Positions 16,325-25,226 of a DNA stretch of 64,000 nucleotides are shown here, piece by piece. Position numbers and translations under genes: made by a program. The stretch's first letter is position 1; every line of letters starts with the position of its first letter. The stretch lies in contig NZ_RAPV01000001.1 of NCBI RefSeq assembly GCF_003610295.1, forward strand, positions 1,860,001-1,924,000. Direction: 5' to 3'. The DNA comes from Paraburkholderia sp. BL23I1N1 (lineage in GTDB: Bacteria; Pseudomonadota; Gammaproteobacteria; Burkholderiales; Burkholderiaceae). The notes below the pieces were generated by a model. It had not been told where the DNA came from. It saw only the letters and a program-made list of their open reading frames with translations, and did not search any database.

Positions 16325-18589
16325 TTATGCGTCAATCAGCCGGCGCAGGCTATCGCCCCCCAGGGGCATGTCGCGCAGGCGCTTTCCGGTTGCATCGAAC
16401 AACGCGTTGCCGAGTGCGCCGGCGGTCGGACCCATCGATGCTTCCGCGGCGCCGAGAAAGGGCGCACCCGGCCGGTTGATCAGATGCACGTTCAAACTGC
16501 GCGGCACGGCGGAATACCGCAGGATCGGATAGCTGCTCCAGTCGAAGCTGCGAATGCGCGATGTGTCGAACTGCAATTGTTCATAGAGCGTCCAACTGGT
16601 GGATTGAATCACACCGCCCTCGATCTGGTTGCGGATGCCGTCGGGGGTGACGATCTGCCCCGCGTCAACCGCGACTTCGGCGTGTTCGAGAATCACCTGG
16701 CCCGTCTCGGGCACCACGGATATCTCCACGGCCATCGCCACATACGCCATCAGGTTCTTGTACTTGCCAAACGCAAAGCCGACGCCGTGATTGGCCTTGC
16801 GCGGCGCGCGCGGCCAGCCGAATTTCTCGGCCGCGAGCCGGATCACGTCACGGGCGCGCGGATCCTGCATATGCTTGAGCCGGAACGCGACGGGGTCGGC
16901 GCCGGCTGCGGCGGCCAACTCGTCCATGAACGTCTCGATCGTGAAGACGTTCATATGCGCGCCGAGCGAGCGCATTGCCGATGTTTGCAACGGCATGGTC
17001 GGCGAGAAGTTGTTCATCACATGCATGTTGGGGAACGCGTACAGCGGAATCGCGTTGCGGTCGCCGCCGCCTTCGGGTTGCATCATCGGCACCGACGGCG
17101 CCGGCACGAACGGTTTCTCCAGCATTTGTGCGGGAAGGAGCCGGCCCGCGTTGACGATCCGCTCGTTGTGCGAGCTGCTCCACAGCGCGTAGTCCCAGTT
17201 GACGATGCTGCCGCTCGCGTCCAGCGATGCGCTCACTTCGGTGACCATCGCGGGTGTGAAGTGGTCCCAGGTATGTTCCTGTTCGCGCATCCATTGCACA
17301 CGAACCGGTTGGCCCGCCATCTCGCGGGCGATCAGGGCGGCGTGCGATGCTACGTCGTCCGCGCCGTTGTGCCCATAGCAGCCCGATCCTTCGACATGAA
17401 CGCAGCGCACATTCTCTTTCGGCAGCGACAGCATTTCCGCGAGCGCATCGCGCAGCGGATAGACGCCTTGCGAGTGCGTCCAGACCGTCATGGTGCCGTC
17501 CTTGAACTGCGCGACCGAGCAGGACGGGCCGATCGAACCATGCAGCATGTAGTGCTTGGTGTACTTCGCACTCAGCGTCTTGACGGGCGCGCCGGCCGCA
17601 TTGTGCGTATTCGCGATCTCGATGTGTTGCGTGGAAATCGTCTTCAGATCGCGGTGTACTGCAGCCGGGTCGGGCAATGTGCGTCCGGCGCTCCACTGAC
17701 TTCCCGCGGCCAGCGCGCGCTGCGCCTGCACCGCTTGCCATTCGCCTTTGGCGACCACCGCCAGCATGCTGCCGTCCCTGATCACCTTGACCACGCCCGG
17801 CATCTTCAGAATGTCGGGCGTATTGGTCTTCAGCAGCTTCGCGGCATAGACCGGCGGCAGCACGACCCGGGCATGCAGCATGCCCGGCATCGACATGTCC
17901 TGCACATAGCTCGCGCCGCCTGTCACCTTGCCTGGAATGTCGAGGCGCGGCAACGACGTGCCGATGGTCACGAACGTGGCGGGGTCCTTCAACGGCGAGG
18001 CCGGCGTGGCCATACGATGCAGATCGACCGCGCCAACGGCCTGGCCATAAGTCATCGTGCGGCCGTCGGGCGTCTTGATGACCGCGTCCTGAACTTTCAG
18101 CACGCTGCTCTCGACACCGAAATGTTTGGCCGCCGCCTCGACGAGCAGGCCGCGCACCTGGGCGGACGCGTTCAGCAAGGCACTGCCGCTGTCGACGATG
18201 GTGTGGCTGCCCGCAGTGAGTCCTTCGTCCGGCGAGGCGCCCGTATCGGCGGTCAGGAACGTGATCAGCGAAGGCGCCATGTTCAGCTCTTCGGCGGCGA
18301 TCTGCAGCAGGGCAGTGCGCACGCCGGTGCCTAATTCCACCTTGCCGGTGTAGACGGTCACCTTGCCCGCGGGATCGATCTTGATCCACGCATCGAGAAA
18401 CGGATTGGTCTTCAGGCTGCCCGCGAGCGTCTCGGTCGCTTTGGCGACGTGCACGGCGGCGCCTTCGTCGGCGATCACCTCCTGGGCCATTGCCTTGATG
18501 CCGGGGAACAGGCTGAAGCTCACCACCAGCGCGCCGGACACCATGAAGCGGCGGCGTCCCTCGCTGAAATCGTCTTCCTTGACGCTCAT
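16325..18589 (-). CDS. Molybdopterin-binding oxidoreductase subunit, IorB-type, Tat-exported
   Basis: The 754-residue subunit belongs to the xanthine oxidase family, close to isoquinoline 1-oxidoreductase beta subunit and membrane aldehyde dehydrogenases. A twin-arginine signal (EGRRRFMVSGALVVSFSLF) directs the folded Mo-enzyme to the periplasm. The C-terminal 'AAEASMGPTAGALGNALFDATGKRLR' carries the conserved active-site Glu region. The ATG at 18589 overlaps the stop of the [2Fe-2S] gene (ATGA). Together with that subunit and the cytochrome it should oxidise an N-heterocycle or aldehyde and pass electrons to the respiratory chain. Confidence 0.9.
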   Translation of the reverse strand: MSVKEDDFSEGRRRFMVSGALVVSFSLFPGIKAMAQEVIADEGAAVHVAKATETLAGSLKTNPFLDAWIKIDPAGKVTVYTGKVELGTGVRTALLQIAAEELNMAPSLITFLTADTGASPDEGLTAGSHTIVDSGSALLNASAQVRGLLVEAAAKHFGVESSVLKVQDAVIKTPDGRTMTYGQAVGAVDLHRMATPASPLKDPATFVTIGTSLPRLDIPGKVTGGASYVQDMSMPGMLHARVVLPPVYAAKLLKTNTPDILKMPGVVKVIRDGSMLAVVAKGEWQAVQAQRALAAGSQWSAGRTLPDPAAVHRDLKTISTQHIEIANTHNAAGAPVKTLSAKYTKHYMLHGSIGPSCSVAQFKDGTMTVWTHSQGVYPLRDALAEMLSLPKENVRCVHVEGSGCYGHNGADDVASHAALIAREMAGQPVRVQWMREQEHTWDHFTPAMVTEVSASLDASGSIVNWDYALWSSSHNERIVNAGRLLPAQMLEKPFVPAPSVPMMQPEGGGDRNAIPLYAFPNMHVMNNFSPTMPLQTSAMRSLGAHMNVFTIETFMDELAAAAGADPVAFRLKHMQDPRARDVIRLAAEKFGWPRAPRKANHGVGFAFGKYKNLMAYVAMAVEISVVPETGQVILEHAEVAVDAGQIVTPDGIRNQIEGGVIQSTSWTLYEQLQFDTSRIRSFDWSSYPILRYSAVPRSLNVHLINRPGAPFLGAAEASMGPTAGALGNALFDATGKRLRDMPLGGDSLRRLIDA

Positions 18590-19098
18590 GACATGCCTCC
18601 GTGGGTCGCCACGCCGTGAGGCGAGGTGGGCGCAGCGTCGGGCGCGGGCAGGTGCGCGACTTCGCGGATCGCGGCAAGGATGCGCATGTGGGTGCCGCAA
18701 CGGCAAAGATTCGGCTCCATGTGATCGCGCAGTTCGCTTTCGGTCGGCCGCGGATTATGGTCGAGCAGCGCCTGGGCGCGCATGATCATGCCGGCGATGC
18801 AATAACCGCACTGCGCGGCCTGATGCTCGATAAACGACTTTTGCAGCGCACCGGGATGCTCGGCAGTGCCGAGACTTTCGATCGTGCGCACGGGGCGATT
18901 GCCGATCGACGACACGGGCATCAGGCAGGAAAAGGCGGCCTGGTCGCCCACGATCACCGTGCACGCGCCGCATTGTCCAAGACCGCAGCCGAACTTCGCG
19001 CCGTGCAGGTGCAGGTCGTTGCGCAGTGCGTAAAGCAGCGGCGTCGACGGATCGATATCGAGCGCGTGCTGCACGCCATTGACGGTAAGGTTGATCAT
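18586..19098 (-). CDS. [2Fe-2S] subunit of the IorA/CoxS type
   Basis: The 170-residue subunit has a plant-type ferredoxin cluster (GCGLGQCGACTV) and the C-terminal four-helix cluster motifs 'QCGYC' and 'NLCRCG'. It moves electrons from the Mo-cofactor to the haem subunit. Four-base ATGA overlaps with both neighbours show a tightly coupled three-gene operon. Confidence 0.94.
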   Translation of the reverse strand: MINLTVNGVQHALDIDPSTPLLYALRNDLHLHGAKFGCGLGQCGACTVIVGDQAAFSCLMPVSSIGNRPVRTIESLGTAEHPGALQKSFIEHQAAQCGYCIAGMIMRAQALLDHNPRPTESELRDHMEPNLCRCGTHMRILAAIREVAHLPAPDAAPTSPHGVATHGGMS

Positions 19099-20411
19099 CG
19101 CGCGTTATTCTCCTTTCTGACCTGGGCCACCGTTTCCTCGACGTCCTTCCACTCGCCGCGCTGCGAATACGTTGCGCGGATATAGGACACCAGGTCGGCG
19201 ATCTGCTGGTCACTGTAGATTTCGCTGAAGGACGGCATGTAGTTCATGCTGTCTTCGCCGTGCCAGCCGTTGCCGCTGAGAATCATCTGGGCGGCGTTGC
19301 GTGGTGTGGTTGCGTTGACGGCGGTGCTGAACGCGAGCGTGGGGCGCTCGCCGATCGATTGCATTGGCGCGGCGGGGCCGTGGCACTGCGCGCACGATGC
19401 GCCGAACAGGATCGCACCGCGTTGCGCAGCAGGCGATGCGTCGGCTTGATCCGCTTGATTCGTTTGAGCGGCATGCGCCGCGCCCTCGGCAGCGGCATTC
19501 ACGACGGCCGGTTGCGCCTTCTGAATCGACAGAATGTAAGTGGCAATCGCCCGTACGTCCTCTTCCGGCACTGTAGCGAGGTCGCGCGTGACGGGCAGCA
19601 TCGGGCCGGCCGCCGCGCCGTGTTCGCTGGCGCGGCCGCTGCGCAGATAGGTCACGAGCTGTTCCTGGGTCCACGGCTTCGGCGCCGCGCCGAGTGCGTT
19701 CAGCGGGGGCGCTTCCCAGCCGTCGACGATGCCGCCGTCGAATGCATGGCCCATCTTTTCACCGCCGATCGCATTGAGCGGCGAATGACACGAGGCGCAG
19801 TGACCGAGGCTGTCCACCAGCAGCTTGCCGCGATTCCACTCCGCATCTTTTGAGGCATCCGCTGTCTCCTCGCCGGCGTGCAGGAACAGGATGTTCCAGA
19901 AGGCCAGCAAAGGCCGGAAGTTCAACGGAAAGATCAGGGCGTTGGCGGGGGCGGTCGCGTTCACCGGCTCGCGCGTCATCAGATAGGCGTAGGCAGCCGA
20001 AATATCGCCATCCGACATGCGCGTGAAGTGAATATAGGGAAACGCGGGATAGAGCAGGTGACCATCGCGCGAGACGCCGTGGCGCACCGCTCGCGTGAAG
20101 GCTTCGAGCGACCAGCTGCCGATGCCGGTGTCGACATCGGGCGTGAGGTTGGTCGCGTAGATGGTGCCGAACGGGGTGGCGAGCGGCAGGCCCCCGGCGA
20201 ACCGTTTGCCGCCCTTCGCGGTGTGACACACGATACAGTCGCCTAGCGCCACGACGCGCGCGCCGGCGAGCCGGGTCTGCGCGTCGAACGACGACGCCGG
20301 CGGCGGACTGATCGGTGCGATGGCGGGCTTCCACATCAGCAATGCGACGACGATCAGCGCGGCCACGATGACCGCGCCGCCCATCGCCAGCAATCTAGAC
20401 TTGCGAGTCAT
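19095..20411 (-). CDS. Membrane-anchored tri-haem cytochrome c subunit
   Basis: The 438-residue protein has an N-terminal transmembrane anchor (about residues 9-28) and three CxxCH haem c motifs at residues 59-63, 204-208 and 339-343, as in the cytochrome subunits of alcohol and aldehyde dehydrogenases. It probably collects electrons from the Mo-enzyme in the periplasm and delivers them to ubiquinone or an oxidase. It is first in the operon, with AACAGG before the ATG. An Ala/Gln/Asp-rich linker joins haem domains 2 and 3. Confidence 0.92.
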   Translation of the reverse strand: MTRKSRLLAMGGAVIVAALIVVALLMWKPAIAPISPPPASSFDAQTRLAGARVVALGDCIVCHTAKGGKRFAGGLPLATPFGTIYATNLTPDVDTGIGSWSLEAFTRAVRHGVSRDGHLLYPAFPYIHFTRMSDGDISAAYAYLMTREPVNATAPANALIFPLNFRPLLAFWNILFLHAGEETADASKDAEWNRGKLLVDSLGHCASCHSPLNAIGGEKMGHAFDGGIVDGWEAPPLNALGAAPKPWTQEQLVTYLRSGRASEHGAAAGPMLPVTRDLATVPEEDVRAIATYILSIQKAQPAVVNAAAEGAAHAAQTNQADQADASPAAQRGAILFGASCAQCHGPAAPMQSIGERPTLAFSTAVNATTPRNAAQMILSGNGWHGEDSMNYMPSFSEIYSDQQIADLVSYIRATYSQRGEWKDVEETVAQVRKENNAR

Positions 20412-20529
20412 TCATGCACCTGTTGGAGAAATTCTGAATCAAACGATTGAACGTCGCTCAGCTGGAACGACGATGTTGATCAGCGTATCGCCGATGTCAG
20501 GGAATTTCCTGAAGCCACACTGAAAACTT

Positions 20530-20571
20530 GTTAACCCGACGCGGACGGACTCGGGCGAGCCGTCCGGGTTC
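20530..20571 (-). terminator. Terminator of the monooxygenase/MFS operon
   Basis: GGACGG (20543-20548) pairs with CCGTCC (20560-20565), with an inner CTCG/CGAG and outer AACCC/GGGTT pairs. It lies 17 bp beyond the MFS stop, separating that operon from the cytochrome operon. Confidence 0.6.
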
Positions 20572-20587
20572 AGAAGCGAAGAGCCAA

Positions 20588-21802
20588 TCAGGCGATGCGG
20601 GCAGCGTGCGGACGGCCGATCGCGAGATAGTGCGCGAGCGCGATGAGCGGGAAGGCCGTGGCAGCACCGGCGACGAGCGGCCAGCCACCGTGTTCATAGA
20701 GCGGGCTCGCGAGCGCCGAACCGAATGCACCGCCCACGAAGATGCTGGTCATATACAGCGCGTTCAGGCGATTTCTGCTTGCCGCATGCAACGCATAGAT
20801 TTCGCGTTGGCCGAGCACCATATTCATCTGCACAGCGAAATCAAGCACGATGCCGGTCACGACCAGCCCGAACACGCCCCACGCCGGATGGATCAACGCC
20901 GGCATGTAAGCGACGGCACCCACCACGAGTGCAATCAGCGTCGCGCGTACTGTGTGACCCTTATCGGCCAGATGTCCGGCCACCGGCGCAGAAGTTGCGC
21001 CGATCGCACCCACCAGCGCGAAGATGGCGATGGCGGTTTGCGAGAGTCCGAAATGCCGCGTCAACTCGACCGGGATCGCGGTCCAGAACAGACTGAACGA
21101 AGCGAACATCAGCCCCTGATAGAACGAGCGGTGACGCAGAACCGGCATGGTGCGGACCAGATGACCCAGCGAGCCGATCAGTTCGAAGTAGGTGGCCTTG
21201 TGTTCCGGTTGGCGCGGCGGAATAGTCAGCGCCAGCACGGTGGTGACGATCGCCATCAGCACCGCTGCAGAACCGAACACGGCGCGCCAGCCGAAGTGCC
21301 CGGCCACCATGCTCGAGATCGGACGCGCCAGCAGAATGCCGAGCAGCAGGCCGCTCATGATGGTGCCGACCACCTTGCCGCGCGACTCGTCCGGCGCGAG
21401 ATGCGCGGCGAGCGGGATCAGAATCTGCACGGCCACGGAGCTGAATCCCACCAGCAGCGAGATCGCGAGGAACCAGCCGGGTTGATGAGCGAAAGCCGCG
21501 GCGCCGAGGCTCACGATCGAGACCAGCGCGGTGATGATCATCAGCTTGCGGTTCTCGAGCAGGTCGCCGAGCGGCACCAGAAAGAACAGGCCGAATGCGT
21601 AGCCGATCTGCGTGAGCGACACGATCATGCTGGCTGTGTTGCCGGACATGTGAATGTCCGGTGCGATCAGTTCGGTGATTGGTTGCGCGTAGTACAGATT
21701 CGCAACGATAGCGCCGCAACAGAACGCGAACAACGCGATCAGACTGCGTGTCATTTTGACGTGGCCTGTGCCGCCCGCCGTGGTGGATGCCTGGGTTGAC
21801 AT
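20588..21802 (-). CDS. MFS transporter
   Basis: The 404-residue, 12-helix major facilitator protein shows the loop 2-3 signature region 'LVPLGDLLENRKLMI' and a related repeat 'AGHLADKGHTVRA'. AAGGAG precedes the ATG at 21802, 38 bp after the monooxygenase stop, so the two are co-transcribed. It probably exports or imports the monooxygenase substrate or an antimicrobial. Substrate unknown. Confidence 0.88.
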   Translation of the reverse strand: MSTQASTTAGGTGHVKMTRSLIALFAFCCGAIVANLYYAQPITELIAPDIHMSGNTASMIVSLTQIGYAFGLFFLVPLGDLLENRKLMIITALVSIVSLGAAAFAHQPGWFLAISLLVGFSSVAVQILIPLAAHLAPDESRGKVVGTIMSGLLLGILLARPISSMVAGHFGWRAVFGSAAVLMAIVTTVLALTIPPRQPEHKATYFELIGSLGHLVRTMPVLRHRSFYQGLMFASFSLFWTAIPVELTRHFGLSQTAIAIFALVGAIGATSAPVAGHLADKGHTVRATLIALVVGAVAYMPALIHPAWGVFGLVVTGIVLDFAVQMNMVLGQREIYALHAASRNRLNALYMTSIFVGGAFGSALASPLYEHGGWPLVAGAATAFPLIALAHYLAIGRPHAARIA

Positions 21803-21840
21803 GACAACTCCTTGAAATAAAAAAACGGAAAATGCGGGCC

Positions 21841-22989
21841 TCAGCGGGCGATGTTCATCACCCGGTTGCCGAGCGAAATACCCAGATCGGTCATCAGCTT
21901 GCCGCGTTGCAATTGCTGGATTTCCCAGCGCTTGAGGGCTGTGTCGATCGTTGCGCCGCTTTGCCATATCGATGACAACGCAAGCGCCAGAGAATGGGCA
22001 TTGGCCGCGGCCTTCGCCGTGCTACCCGCCGTGTGCGGACGCGGAACCGATGCGGCGTCGCCGAGCAGGATCGCCCGGCCGAACACCATCTTCGACGAGC
22101 GCAGGTCGACGATCGGTTGCATGAACGGATCATCGGTCGCATCGGCGAGGGCGCGAAAGGTCGGCGCGAGCAGCGCGTGTGCGTCGTCCCGCAACTGGGC
22201 GATGTCCGCGCTTTTGGTCGTGCCCGGGGGCAATGAGAACGCGCGCGCAACGCCGTGACGATCGACCAGCAGCTCGTCGAGTTTTTCGCGGCTGTATTTG
22301 CGGTACCACACCCAGTTCCAGCGGCGCGCGCCGACCGCGGTCGCATCGTTGTCGCCCGGAATCAGATAGGCGAGGGCCGAGTGCCCCTCGTCCTGCTGAA
22401 AAGTAAACCGGTCACGCAGCACGTCCGCTGCGTGCAGTGGCAGATCGGCTTCTTCGACGAGCCCGCGCCACGCCACGTAGCCCGCGTAGGCCGGCACAAC
22501 CTCGGGCAGCAGGCGCCGCCTGAGCGTTGAGCGTATGCCGTCGGCGCCGATCAGCAGATCCGCCTGCTCGCTGCGGCCGCTTTCGAACTGCGCGACGATC
22601 TGCTCGCCTTCCATGCGGAATTCGACAAAGGTCTCGCCTGCGTGCACGATCGCCACGGGCAGCGCATTTTTCATGGCGCGGTACAGCAGGCTCCACGATG
22701 TCTGCATCTGCGGCATGTACAGCCGTTCGACGAAGTTGTCTTCGCGGTCCAGATAGATGCGCTCGCCTGACGTCACGCCAGGAGGGTTCGGCAATGCGAC
22801 GCCGCCGAACTGGAGCGCATCCAGCACATCCGGCTGAAGCACCACGCCGCCACCACGGCTTTCCAGCTCATTCGGCGATGTTTCGAACACCTCGACCTGC
22901 CAGCCGGCCGCCCGCAAGGTGGTGGCCGAGAGCAGTCCGCCGAGCGAGCCGCCGACTATGATCGCGCGGGGTTTTTCAAGGGACCTCAT
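21841..22989 (-). CDS. FAD-dependent aromatic monooxygenase (UbiH/hydroxylase family)
   Basis: The 382-residue flavoprotein has the Rossmann GxGxxG variant IVGGSLGGLLSA at the N-terminus and the second FAD motif 'LLGDAASVPRPHT'. It resembles 2,6-dihydroxypyridine hydroxylase-type enzymes that hydroxylate electron-rich aromatic rings with NAD(P)H. It is a paralogue of the enzyme at 47744. AAAGGAG precedes the ATG at 22989, which overlaps the stop of the small DsbA-like remnant (ATGA). Confidence 0.88.
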   Translation of the reverse strand: MRSLEKPRAIIVGGSLGGLLSATTLRAAGWQVEVFETSPNELESRGGGVVLQPDVLDALQFGGVALPNPPGVTSGERIYLDREDNFVERLYMPQMQTSWSLLYRAMKNALPVAIVHAGETFVEFRMEGEQIVAQFESGRSEQADLLIGADGIRSTLRRRLLPEVVPAYAGYVAWRGLVEEADLPLHAADVLRDRFTFQQDEGHSALAYLIPGDNDATAVGARRWNWVWYRKYSREKLDELLVDRHGVARAFSLPPGTTKSADIAQLRDDAHALLAPTFRALADATDDPFMQPIVDLRSSKMVFGRAILLGDAASVPRPHTAGSTAKAAANAHSLALALSSIWQSGATIDTALKRWEIQQLQRGKLMTDLGISLGNRVMNIAR

Positions 22990-23231
22990 GCTGCGCTCCT
23001 TTGCCCTGCGGACCGCAGGGCGCTGGCGAAGACGACGGGCGGCTGCGCGCCGCTGATGACACGGTCGTCTATCGGAATGGTGGGTACTGCCTGAATGCCG
23101 AGCCTGTCGGCGCGAGCACGCGCTGCGTCGATCTCCTGATTGCCGACGGCGGACAGCAGACGATGCGCGAGACGTGTATTCGGCGTGCGCAGCACTTTGT
23201 CGTAATTGACCTCGACCTGAACGGCTTGCAT
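22986..23231 (-). pseudogene. Remnant of a DsbA/FrnE-family thioredoxin-fold gene
   Basis: The 81-residue frame matches pieces of FrnE-like DsbA proteins. 'RTPNTRLAHRLL' corresponds to the mid-protein motif, and 'RADRLGIQAVPTIPIDDR', then 'ISGAQPPVVFASAL', to the C-terminal cis-Pro region. The N-terminal strand with the CxxC active site and about 100 residues of the helical insert are missing, joined in frame. GAGGGG precedes the ATG and the stop overlaps the monooxygenase start, so it may still be translated as a coupling leader. Full-length relatives are about 210 residues. Confidence 0.7.
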
Positions 23232-23311
23232 GTTGCACCCCTCACTAGATAACGGATGCAGCTTATGCGTTGCGTTGAATTTATAGAATGAGTCTAAAAT
23301 GCAAGCGAGTG

Positions 23312-23326
23312 TTGCGTTTTTCGCAA
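23312..23326. promoter_or_regulatory. Candidate LysR-type operator
   Basis: The palindrome TTGCG-TTTTT-CGCAA contains the T-N11-A core typical of LysR sites. It lies in the 118-bp gap between the divergent monooxygenase operon and the LysR gene. Confidence 0.5.
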
Positions 23327-23349
23327 TCAAACCGTCAATAAGACCAATC

Positions 23350-24306
23350 ATGGACAAAATCCTCGCCCTGAATACGCTGCTGGAAGTGGCCGATGCCGGC
23401 GGCTTTTCAAAGGCCGCACAACGTCTTGGGGTGGCCACCTCATCGGTTACGCGGTTGATGGACTCGCTGGAGGCCTCCTTGGGTACCGCGCTGCTGACCC
23501 GCACACCGAGAAAGGTCAGCCTCACGGACGCCGGTATTACGTACGTCGAGCAGGTCGGCAAGGTGCTCGACGATCTGGCCGAGGCGGACGAGAGCGTCTT
23601 CGACAGTGGCGCCTCGCCGGTCGGTTCGCTCAGAATTTCGGTACCGTCCACTTACAGCCGCTTGCGGCTCGCACCGCACCTGGCGGCGTTCCTTGCCGAC
23701 AATCCACGCGTGTTTCTCGACGTCGTCGTGGCCGATCACTTTGCCGATCTCGCGCTGGACCGGATCGACGTCGCGATCCGGATCGGCCTGCCCGATCGCG
23801 ACGCCAACCTGATCGCCAGAAAGCTGGCGAACAATCTGCGCTACGTCGTGGCGAGCTACGACTACCTGGAGCGCAGCGGCACGCCTCAGACACCGCAAGC
23901 GCTCGATGCCCACGAGTGTCTTCGTGTCGCGTACGGCGGCGGCTATCGCGCTCGCCAGGTGTGGACCTTCCGCCGGGGAAGTGCCGAAACGCACGGCGAA
24001 CAGCGAGGCGAACAGCAAGTCGAACAAAGCGTCGAGGTGCGCGGCCATCTGCTGTCGAACAGTCTCGACATCCTGCTCGAGGCTGCGATGGCGGGACGCG
24101 GCATCGCCTTGCTGCCCGAATGGCTGGCCGGCCCCGAGATTCGCGCGGGACGCCTGATGCGTCTCTTCGAGAACTTCGATGCGAGTCCCCACCAAAGCGA
24201 TGCCGTGATCTATGCCGCGTATCTGCCCAATCGCCGTCACTCCAGCAAAGTGCGCGCGCTCGTTCAGTTTCTCGAAGCACGGCTGCACACTTCACCCGAA
24301 GGTTGA
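23350..24306 (+). CDS. LysR-family transcriptional regulator
   Basis: The 318-residue regulator has an N-terminal helix-turn-helix ('MDKILALNTLLEVADAGGFS', then 'AAQRLGVATSSVTR') and a LysR effector domain of the CrgA-like subgroup. It is divergent from the monooxygenase/MFS operon and probably controls it. Residues about 216-227 are an odd Gly-Glu-Gln repeat insertion from a 12-bp DNA repeat. The start at 23350 matches the family; an in-frame ATG at 23299 would add 17 residues. Confidence 0.88.
   Translation: MDKILALNTLLEVADAGGFSKAAQRLGVATSSVTRLMDSLEASLGTALLTRTPRKVSLTDAGITYVEQVGKVLDDLAEADESVFDSGASPVGSLRISVPSTYSRLRLAPHLAAFLADNPRVFLDVVVADHFADLALDRIDVAIRIGLPDRDANLIARKLANNLRYVVASYDYLERSGTPQTPQALDAHECLRVAYGGGYRARQVWTFRRGSAETHGEQRGEQQVEQSVEVRGHLLSNSLDILLEAAMAGRGIALLPEWLAGPEIRAGRLMRLFENFDASPHQSDAVIYAAYLPNRRHSSKVRALVQFLEARLHTSPEG
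23995..24030 (+). repeat. In-frame 12-bp repeat inside the LysR gene
   Basis: Units GGCGAACAGCGA, GGCGAACAGCAA and a degenerate GTCGAACAAAGC encode GEQR-GEQQ-VEQS in the effector domain. The reading frame is preserved. Confidence 0.75.
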
Positions 24307-24390
24307 GCGGCGGCGCGCCCACGGCTCACAAGCGTGCTCACTTCAAGGTTCAAAGATCAAGACTCAAGGTGCCCGCCCGCTCAGGCAGCC

Positions 24391-24909
24391 TTAAGCGTTG
24401 CGCCCGGATTCGAACAGGAACCACACGCGCTGCTCCGCTTCGTCGATCCAGTTTTCCAGCAGGCTTGCCGTAGCCACATCGCCGTACTCGTCGCAGAGCG
24501 AATGCGTTTCGCGCATATAGCCTGCGAGCGCCAGATTGTCCTCGCGTAACTCGGCGAGCATGTCGGCCGGCGTGACGAATTCCGCGTCGTTGTCGAGAAT
24601 GCGCTGCAGCCGGGTGATCTGGCCGGTTGAGTGCAGCGTCTTGCCGCCGATCTTGCGCGCGCGTTCCGCGATCGGATCGACTGCCGCGAAGATCTGATCG
24701 GACTGGTCGTCGAGCAGCAGGTGATAGTCGCGGAAGTACGGCCCCGACATATGCCAGTGGAAGTTCTTCGTCTTCAGGTACACGGCAAAAACGTCCGCGA
24801 GCAACGTGGTCAACGCCCCGGCAATGTCGCGGGTCGCGGCTTCAGTCAGACGAGTCGGTGTTTTCAAGGGCGCCGCGCGATGCGCTGCTGCTTTAAGTGC
24901 TTCTTTCAT
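24391..24909 (-). CDS. dps: Dps-family DNA-binding ferritin-like protein
   Basis: The 172-residue protein stores iron and protects DNA against peroxide. Ferroxidase ligands are visible: His in 'KNFHWHMSGPYFRDYH' and the acidic cluster in 'DDQSDQIFAAVDPIAER'. The extra Lys/Arg-rich N-terminus could bind DNA. AAAGGGA precedes the ATG at 24909. It is convergent with the LysR gene and divergent from the YcaC-like gene. Confidence 0.93.
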   Translation of the reverse strand: MKEALKAAAHRAAPLKTPTRLTEAATRDIAGALTTLLADVFAVYLKTKNFHWHMSGPYFRDYHLLLDDQSDQIFAAVDPIAERARKIGGKTLHSTGQITRLQRILDNDAEFVTPADMLAELREDNLALAGYMRETHSLCDEYGDVATASLLENWIDEAEQRVWFLFESGRNA

Positions 24910-25226
24910 GGAAAATCCCTTTGACTGTATTAATAGGGGCATCTTGCGTTCATGACTGATTCATGACTTCGGGCTGATTGAAGTGTAGGAGCGCCGTGCA
25001 GATAAAGTCCTGCAGAAAATGTGAAATGTTCTGAGCGTGTGACAGCGCGGGCCAGGCAGGGATGAAAGGGGTCTTGCTTATCGGCAATCTTTTTTAAGAA
25101 CTATTAAGGTTCTCGGGGGGGACTCTTTAGAAGGCCGTGGATAGAATGGATTTCAGTTTTTCACGCACTTCAAGCGAGTGCGACCTGTCTTCCTGTGTTC
25201 ACTAATTCTTTAGGATGTACAAAGCC
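24910..25226. other. Divergent intergenic region, dps / YcaC block
   Basis: No gene was found. It holds the dps promoter on one side and operator C (25093-25129) with a -10-like TAGAAT at 25142 for the long plus-strand block. Confidence 0.6.
25093..25129 (+). promoter_or_regulatory. TTTMAG direct-repeat operator C (YcaC block)
   Basis: TTTAAG (25093) and ATTAAG (25103) are spaced 10 bp and match operator B base for base in the first 11 positions (TTTAAGAAC plus AT-rich). The third hexamer position is a G-run, followed by GGACTCTTTA. A -10 candidate TAGAAT starts at 25142. Confidence 0.6.

Noticed and set aside
16268..18334. Long 688-codon frame on the plus strand
   Set aside because: It is antisense to the well-supported Mo-cofactor subunit gene; His/Arg-rich composition is typical of a shadow frame in high-G+C DNA.
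16848..18677. Long 609-codon minus-strand frame
   Set aside because: Out-of-frame shadow of the Mo-cofactor subunit gene, with Arg-rich low-quality protein sequence.
20528..21799. 423-codon plus-strand frame
   Set aside because: Antisense shadow of the MFS transporter gene, rich in His, Arg and Gln.
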